In this document: one piece after another, positions 22,804-26,582 of the stretch
How the letters are laid out: the number at the start of each line of letters is the position of its first letter
How positions within the stretch are numbered: the first letter of the stretch is position 1
DNA from: JBAXGE01 sp044344145
GTDB taxonomy: Bacteria; Planctomycetota; Phycisphaerae; WQYP01
Direction: 5' to 3'
Length of the DNA stretch: 26,582 nt
NCBI GenBank assembly: GCA_044344145.1
Contig: JBIJDM010000012.1
Location: forward strand, 1-26,582
Notes under the pieces: model-generated
Database searches by the model: none
Told to the model about the DNA's origin: nothing
Seen by the model: only the letters and a program-made list of their open reading frames with translations
Made by a program: the position numbers and the translations under genes

Positions 22804-24377
22804 TTGCAGGTCGGCGCGTCGGCCGACATCTGGACCACCAAGGGGCGTTGGGCGGTTTCGGGAATCTGGTAACTCAGGGCCGTGATGGTGGGGGCGGTGG
22901 TGGCCACGGTGAATGTATCGGTGATGGTCAGGGTATCCCCCGTGACGCGATACTCTACCCGCCGACTGCCGGGCAGTGTTTCCGGCCCCTCTTTCCCGCT
23001 GTTGCGCGGAAAGTCGGTGTAGGTCACGATCAGGCCATGGGGGATTTTTTCGCTATGGGTCGGCAACCCGCCCCCGGCATAGGTGGATTCCCACGCCGGT
23101 GCGCCGGTGCCCAATACAGAACCGCCTGTTTCGCCGGCCCAGATGCGCGGAACCCCGCACACCAGCGCGCTGTCCACCGGGTTTTCAAACCAACCCGGCG
23201 CGTGCAGCCAGGGACCGTAGTCGGCGCTGTTGGCATCCACCAACGGCAGTTGCCATTGCACGGCATGATTACGGTACATCCACACGCCCGCGGTGCGGCC
23301 TGCACTTTGGCCCAGTGGGATGAATTCATCGCGGGGGGGAAATAGCGCTTCGGCGGTCAGCGCTGGTCCGGCCGGCGGGGTGATACCTTCCAGCCACTTT
23401 GCGGTACAGGCAATCTTGCCCAGAACATCGAAGGTCATTTGCAGCAAACGGTGCGGTCCGCGGTAACCATCGGTCATCCGCCCCCGGTGGGCGTTGGTCA
23501 GATGGTCCGCAAACCAGCGTTGGGCGTGCTGAAAGGCATTCTCCACCAAGTGATAGACCCGCTGGGGGTTTTGGGCCACACCGGCCTGCAGGGCCGCGGC
23601 CCCCAGTTCCATCGTCATGCATACCGACAACAATCCGATGCTGCGTCCCCAGGCCACGAAGGTGCCATCGGCCAGCGCCAGACTTTCCAGCAACCGCGTG
23701 TGGGCCTGCAGAATCGCGCGCAGCCGTTGCGGTTCCAATTCGCTCCACAGTGGGCGCATGAACAGCAACACATCGGCACTGTAAATATCGTAGCGCCCGG
23801 TGAGTTGGCGTGAGTCGTCAAAAAAGCCGTGCGGATTGGTACTCAGCAGCGTTTGCATCTGCCCCAGGGCTTGGCGCAGAATTGTCTCGTCGGCCAATAC
23901 GCCCAATTGTTTGCGGGCATATTCGCAGCGGGCCAATACGCCCCAGTAATTATTCGGTCGTCCCCCCAGCGTCTTGCCCCATTGGTTCAGGATGTGGGTG
24001 GAATCGATCGCATTGAGTAGGTTGTCCCGTTGGGGTGTGTTCAGTTGTGCCCACACCGGATTTTGCTCGGTTAATCCGCCCAGCGCCAGTAGCGTTTCCG
24101 CGATGCGATAAGAATAGAACGTCTCGGTTTTCTCCCCATCAATCTGCGTCAGGATGGTGTGAATGATGTCCGCAATCGGGCGCTGGTTCAGGTGGGTATG
24201 TCCGGCCTGATGCAGATACTTCAGCGTGTAGACAAAATCCACGGCGAAATCATCACTGACCCGCCAGCCCGCAAAGGTACGCGGCAGCACCAGATCGGGG
24301 AAAAATCGCGTCATGGCCGCAGCGCATTCGGCGGCGACATAGGCATACATGGCCGGGGCCAGTGCTTCCGCAGGCAT
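22677..24377 (-). CDS. DUF2264-like (alpha/alpha)-barrel protein, possibly a polysaccharide-degrading enzyme, altered 3' end
   Basis: This 566-residue protein has no visible signal peptide. Helical repeats fill residues about 1-330. Features recalling DUF2264-type and heparinase-like (alpha/alpha)-barrel enzymes are NNYWGVLARCEYARKQLG, GFFDDSRQLTGRYDIYSADVLLFM and LADGTFVAWGRSIG. A beta-rich domain follows (about 360-530; RVEYRVTGDTLTITDTFTV). After QMSADAPT the last 40 residues are Pro/Cys/Arg-rich and unlike a domain end. In this stretch the -1 frame carries glycosyltransferase-like sequence, so the native C-terminus is lost. The start at 24377 is chosen because GGAG lies 5 nt upstream; a TTG at 24410 would overlap the previous gene. 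It follows the HEAT-repeat gene by 29 bases. The family call is tentative. Confidence 0.6.
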   Translation of the reverse strand: MPAEALAPAMYAYVAAECAAAMTRFFPDLVLPRTFAGWRVSDDFAVDFVYTLKYLHQAGHTHLNQRPIADIIHTILTQIDGEKTETFYSYRIAETLLALGGLTEQNPVWAQLNTPQRDNLLNAIDSTHILNQWGKTLGGRPNNYWGVLARCEYARKQLGVLADETILRQALGQMQTLLSTNPHGFFDDSRQLTGRYDIYSADVLLFMRPLWSELEPQRLRAILQAHTRLLESLALADGTFVAWGRSIGLLSVCMTMELGAAALQAGVAQNPQRVYHLVENAFQHAQRWFADHLTNAHRGRMTDGYRGPHRLLQMTFDVLGKIACTAKWLEGITPPAGPALTAEALFPPRDEFIPLGQSAGRTAGVWMYRNHAVQWQLPLVDANSADYGPWLHAPGWFENPVDSALVCGVPRIWAGETGGSVLGTGAPAWESTYAGGGLPTHSEKIPHGLIVTYTDFPRNSGKEGPETLPGSRRVEYRVTGDTLTITDTFTVATTAPTITALSYQIPETAQRPLVVQMSADAPTCNWSPRPTAINIPCPPRPISSNCRAMPGCCARKLRNIPACAIC

Positions 24378-24406
24378 GTCTACTCCATCTTGAGGGGCAG
24401 GGCGGT

Positions 24407-26080
24407 TCAATTGGGCGGCGGTACCGGGGCCGGGGCGATTTCGATCACAGCGCCTCCACCAATGGGAACGGGTCGGCCCATGCCCATGCCGGAGTTCCGG
24501 TGCAGACGTGCTTCCTGCATCAGCAATGCGATAAACGTTTCCTGCAGCCGGGGCGTGGCTTCCATGCTGGCGGTGATCTGTTTGTCCTGAGTTTTGATTT
24601 GCAGGGATTCTACCCAGAGCAAGGCGCTACCAGACAAGCCATCCTTGGGGGCGCCGACAGGTTCGAGGTCTTTTTTGAGTTGGGTCGCGGCTTCGGTTTT
24701 GAGTTTTTCACTCGCCGCGCTGGCTGCGGTCAGGCTTTCCGCATCATTCCAGGTCGCCTGCAAGGTGGCCACCAACTTACCTTCCGCCCCTTTCGTCAGC
24801 CACGCCACCCCTTCCTTAATTCCATTGACCATGGGCAACTCTTGTTGGATGGCTTCACTGACCTTCCATACGGCCAGATACGTGGTGGCCTCGGCGGGGA
24901 CCTGCTTGCGCAGTTGGGCCCACGGCCCCACGTTCGCCACTGCTGGGGCGGTCTTGAGGGTCTTTAGTTTGGTTGTGATTTGTGCCACCAATTGCAGCCC
25001 CTTCGCGCCATCGTCGCAGGCCACCATGATGAAACGATTTTGATCGGGAATAATGATCGTCATGTCGTTGGCGATCATAACCACATCAGCATCATTTTTC
25101 TGGGACTCATCCGCGGCGGTCGCATCGCCTCTGTTCCGGGTTTTTTCCTCACGGAGTTGGGCCAGTATGGCCGTGTTATCAAATGTGCCATGCCAGATGA
25201 ACACCGCCCAGCCCGCATCATTACGGTCGCCAAAGTCGTCGGAAACCCCCAGACTCATCCCAGTCACCCGCATATTGCCAGTCTGTTCGACATAGCTGAG
25301 GATATTGGCCTGGATGGCGCGTTGGTAAGATGCGGCCAGACGTTGCGCCGAGGCGGCCGCGCGGCTGCGCGTGGTCGCCATGTCCGTACTGATTTCCGCC
25401 AGCGTGCGGGCCGGTGCAAACCCGCTTTGGGTCGCGCCGAACAATCCTACATTTTCTGGCAGCAGCGCCAAATCCTGATCCAGTTCCGCCCAGCCGGCGG
25501 GTTTGACCACCGGTGCGGGTTGCTCCTGTACCAGCGCTAATGCGCGTTGGGCATACTCCGCCACAAACGGGGTTGTGGATTTGCTCAATTTGGTTAACAG
25601 CGCCACCGCGCTCTTTTCTTTGGTTTCGCCCAGTGTGCGGATGGCCATCAATTGCCGGACCTGTTTTTCGCGTCCCACAGCGCCGCGTTGGCTCATCTGG
25701 TCAAGCAAATCTTTGGCGCTGACCACCACTTCGGGGTCTTTACTCGTCAGGGCTTTTTCGAGGGCAGGTTTGGCTTTGCTGCCGTAGGTGGCCAGCTTTT
25801 CCCGCGCTGCCTGACGCACGGTGTACTGGTCATCCCCCAGTTGCTTGACCAATGCGTCCACATCATTCGGTAACGTTTCGGCGGTGACCACCACATCTTC
25901 GGCATCACGCAGCAATTGCTCGGGGGTTACCTGCACACTCTTGGCTTTCCAGTAATCTTCCGTGCTGACGGAATCCAGCAGATCGCGCCCCTGGGCGCCC
26001 CATAGGCACATCAATATCAGGTAGGTCTCCAACTGGAAAATCGCCGCCGCACCACTGATCATCGCACCTGCAACCATCAT
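24407..26080 (-). CDS. HEAT-repeat hypothetical protein with N-terminal membrane anchor
   Basis: This 557-residue protein is not recognised as a named family. A hydrophobic N-terminus (about residues 1-28, GAAAIFQLETYLILMCLWGA) could be a signal anchor. Residues about 75-190 hold HEAT-like repeats such as LVKQLGDDQYTVRQAAREKL and ALTSKDPEVVVSAKDLL, usually a protein-binding scaffold. The central and C-terminal parts are mixed alpha/beta with no catalytic motif that I can name, ending in a Pro-rich tail (APAPVPPPN). The composition fits planctomycete cell-envelope hypotheticals. Two adjacent ATG codons (26080 and 26077) follow an AGGGTGA site; either may be used. It lies 74 bases after the CstA-family gene, with a candidate promoter of its own in that gap. 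Confidence 0.75.
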   Translation of the reverse strand: MMVAGAMISGAAAIFQLETYLILMCLWGAQGRDLLDSVSTEDYWKAKSVQVTPEQLLRDAEDVVVTAETLPNDVDALVKQLGDDQYTVRQAAREKLATYGSKAKPALEKALTSKDPEVVVSAKDLLDQMSQRGAVGREKQVRQLMAIRTLGETKEKSAVALLTKLSKSTTPFVAEYAQRALALVQEQPAPVVKPAGWAELDQDLALLPENVGLFGATQSGFAPARTLAEISTDMATTRSRAAASAQRLAASYQRAIQANILSYVEQTGNMRVTGMSLGVSDDFGDRNDAGWAVFIWHGTFDNTAILAQLREEKTRNRGDATAADESQKNDADVVMIANDMTIIIPDQNRFIMVACDDGAKGLQLVAQITTKLKTLKTAPAVANVGPWAQLRKQVPAEATTYLAVWKVSEAIQQELPMVNGIKEGVAWLTKGAEGKLVATLQATWNDAESLTAASAASEKLKTEAATQLKKDLEPVGAPKDGLSGSALLWVESLQIKTQDKQITASMEATPRLQETFIALLMQEARLHRNSGMGMGRPVPIGGGAVIEIAPAPVPPPN

Positions 26081-26116
26081 ACTTCACCCTGAGTTAAGAA
26101 CTTGCCACTCCCCGCC

Positions 26117-26145
26117 ATTGTAAGTCTGCGCCTTGGGGTGTGCAA
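26117..26145 (-). promoter_or_regulatory. Candidate promoter of the HEAT-repeat gene
   Basis: On the minus strand TTGCAC (26140-26145) stands exactly 17 bases from TACAAT (26117-26122, one mismatch to TATAAT). The predicted start near 26110 gives a leader of about 30 nt. This suggests the HEAT-repeat gene is not solely dependent on CstA-gene transcription. Confidence 0.4.
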
Positions 26146-26154
26146 TTCTTGGGC

Positions 26155-26582
26155 TCAGTTTGCGCCGCCGGTCCGCACCGGTTCCCGGCGCGACTTATGC
26201 CACACGCGCACGGCCTCCAGCGTTACAAACAGCGCCAGCAACAGCAGTAAACTTACCAGCACCAGATTGATCCACGGGGTTGAGGTGATCGGATTTTGGC
26301 TGGTTGCGGCGCTGATTTTACGCCCGAATTGCAGGCCGTTCATCACCAACGCGCTAATCGTCGTGACCAGGATAAATAGCGCTGGCAGCAGGGCATACCA
26401 CACCGGCCGACCCGTGCGCCAGAGCCAAACACTTACCCCCACCAGCGTCAACGCCGCCAGCAACTGGTTCGACGTGCCAAACAGGGTCCAGAACTGCATA
26501 AAGCTCCCCGGCGGGCTTAACCATAGATAGACCGCTGGTACGATCAAGGTCACCCCGGTGGCTACCGTGGCGCCCCAGAAAC
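26155..26582 (-). CDS. cstA: CstA-family carbon starvation transporter, C-terminal part
   Basis: The gene runs off the right edge; only the last 142 or so residues are seen. At least three hydrophobic helices are present. The segment FMQFWTLFGTSNQLLAALTL matches the conserved late CstA motif (FW-x-LFG-x-x-NQLLA). The tail is basic and cytoplasmic (WHKSRREPVRTGGAN). CstA-family proteins are inner-membrane peptide or pyruvate transporters induced in carbon starvation. It is the most upstream gene visible on this strand. The 74-base gap to the HEAT-repeat gene holds a candidate promoter for that gene. Confidence 0.85.
   Translation of the reverse strand, partial: FWGATVATGVTLIVPAVYLWLSPPGSFMQFWTLFGTSNQLLAALTLVGVSVWLWRTGRPVWYALLPALFILVTTISALVMNGLQFGRKISAATSQNPITSTPWINLVLVSLLLLLALFVTLEAVRVWHKSRREPVRTGGAN

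Noticed and set aside
1..26582. tRNA, rRNA, CRISPR, mobile element or attachment site
   Set aside because: The gaps between genes are short (longest about 190 bases) and none shows cloverleaf structure, spaced repeats, transposase remnants or target-site duplications. No gene-free stretch exceeds 300 bases.

Overview
The window looks like chromosomal DNA of a Planctomycetota-type bacterium, possibly Phycisphaerae or a neighbouring PVC lineage. The evidence is gene content, not a marker gene: a DUF4159/alpha-toroid protein, two secreted PQQ-like beta-propeller proteins, a HEAT-repeat hypothetical, a GH78 rhamnosidase and an expanded set of UroD-fold methyltransferase-like genes. Base composition is moderately GC-rich. 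I see no rRNA, tRNA, CRISPR array, integrase or transposase.

Left edge (1-2906, + strand): two tandem paralogous membrane O-acyltransferases with C-terminal SGNH domains, the first cut by the window edge. A stand-alone homocysteine S-methyltransferase follows on the - strand (2909-3802). A cytoplasmic GH78 alpha-L-rhamnosidase-like enzyme runs on + (3948-6305) behind a recognisable promoter.

Centre (6302-14143): a corrinoid-dependent one-carbon module built around a divergent promoter region. Leftwards from about 11625 run a corrinoid (B12-binding) protein, a UroD-family protein, a second UroD-family protein interrupted by an in-frame TAA, and two more UroD-family proteins. Rightwards run a DUF1638 protein, apparently leaderless, and an ATGA-overlapping RACo/RamA-like reductive activator with an N-terminal 2Fe-2S domain. 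The inferred scheme is that one or more UroD-fold enzymes move methyl groups from unknown methylated substrates onto the corrinoid protein and off again, and the RACo-like protein rescues oxidised Co(II) corrinoid. The stand-alone homocysteine methyltransferase could be one methyl exit route. The rhamnosidase next door suggests methylated or methoxylated glycans or glycosides as one possible substrate source. No MtaB-, MttB- or MtrH-type partner is in the window.

Right part (14144-26582): a secreted DUF4159 protein on +, then a - strand set: two PQQ-like propeller proteins, a DUF2264-like (alpha/alpha)-barrel protein whose 3' end overlaps a glycosyltransferase C-terminal half, a HEAT-repeat protein, and the C-terminus of a CstA-family transporter cut by the right edge.

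Three genes carry what look like recent lesions: one in-frame stop and two out-of-frame 3' ends. These could be real gene decay, deletion scars or sequence errors. Each is described separately, with the test that would decide it.
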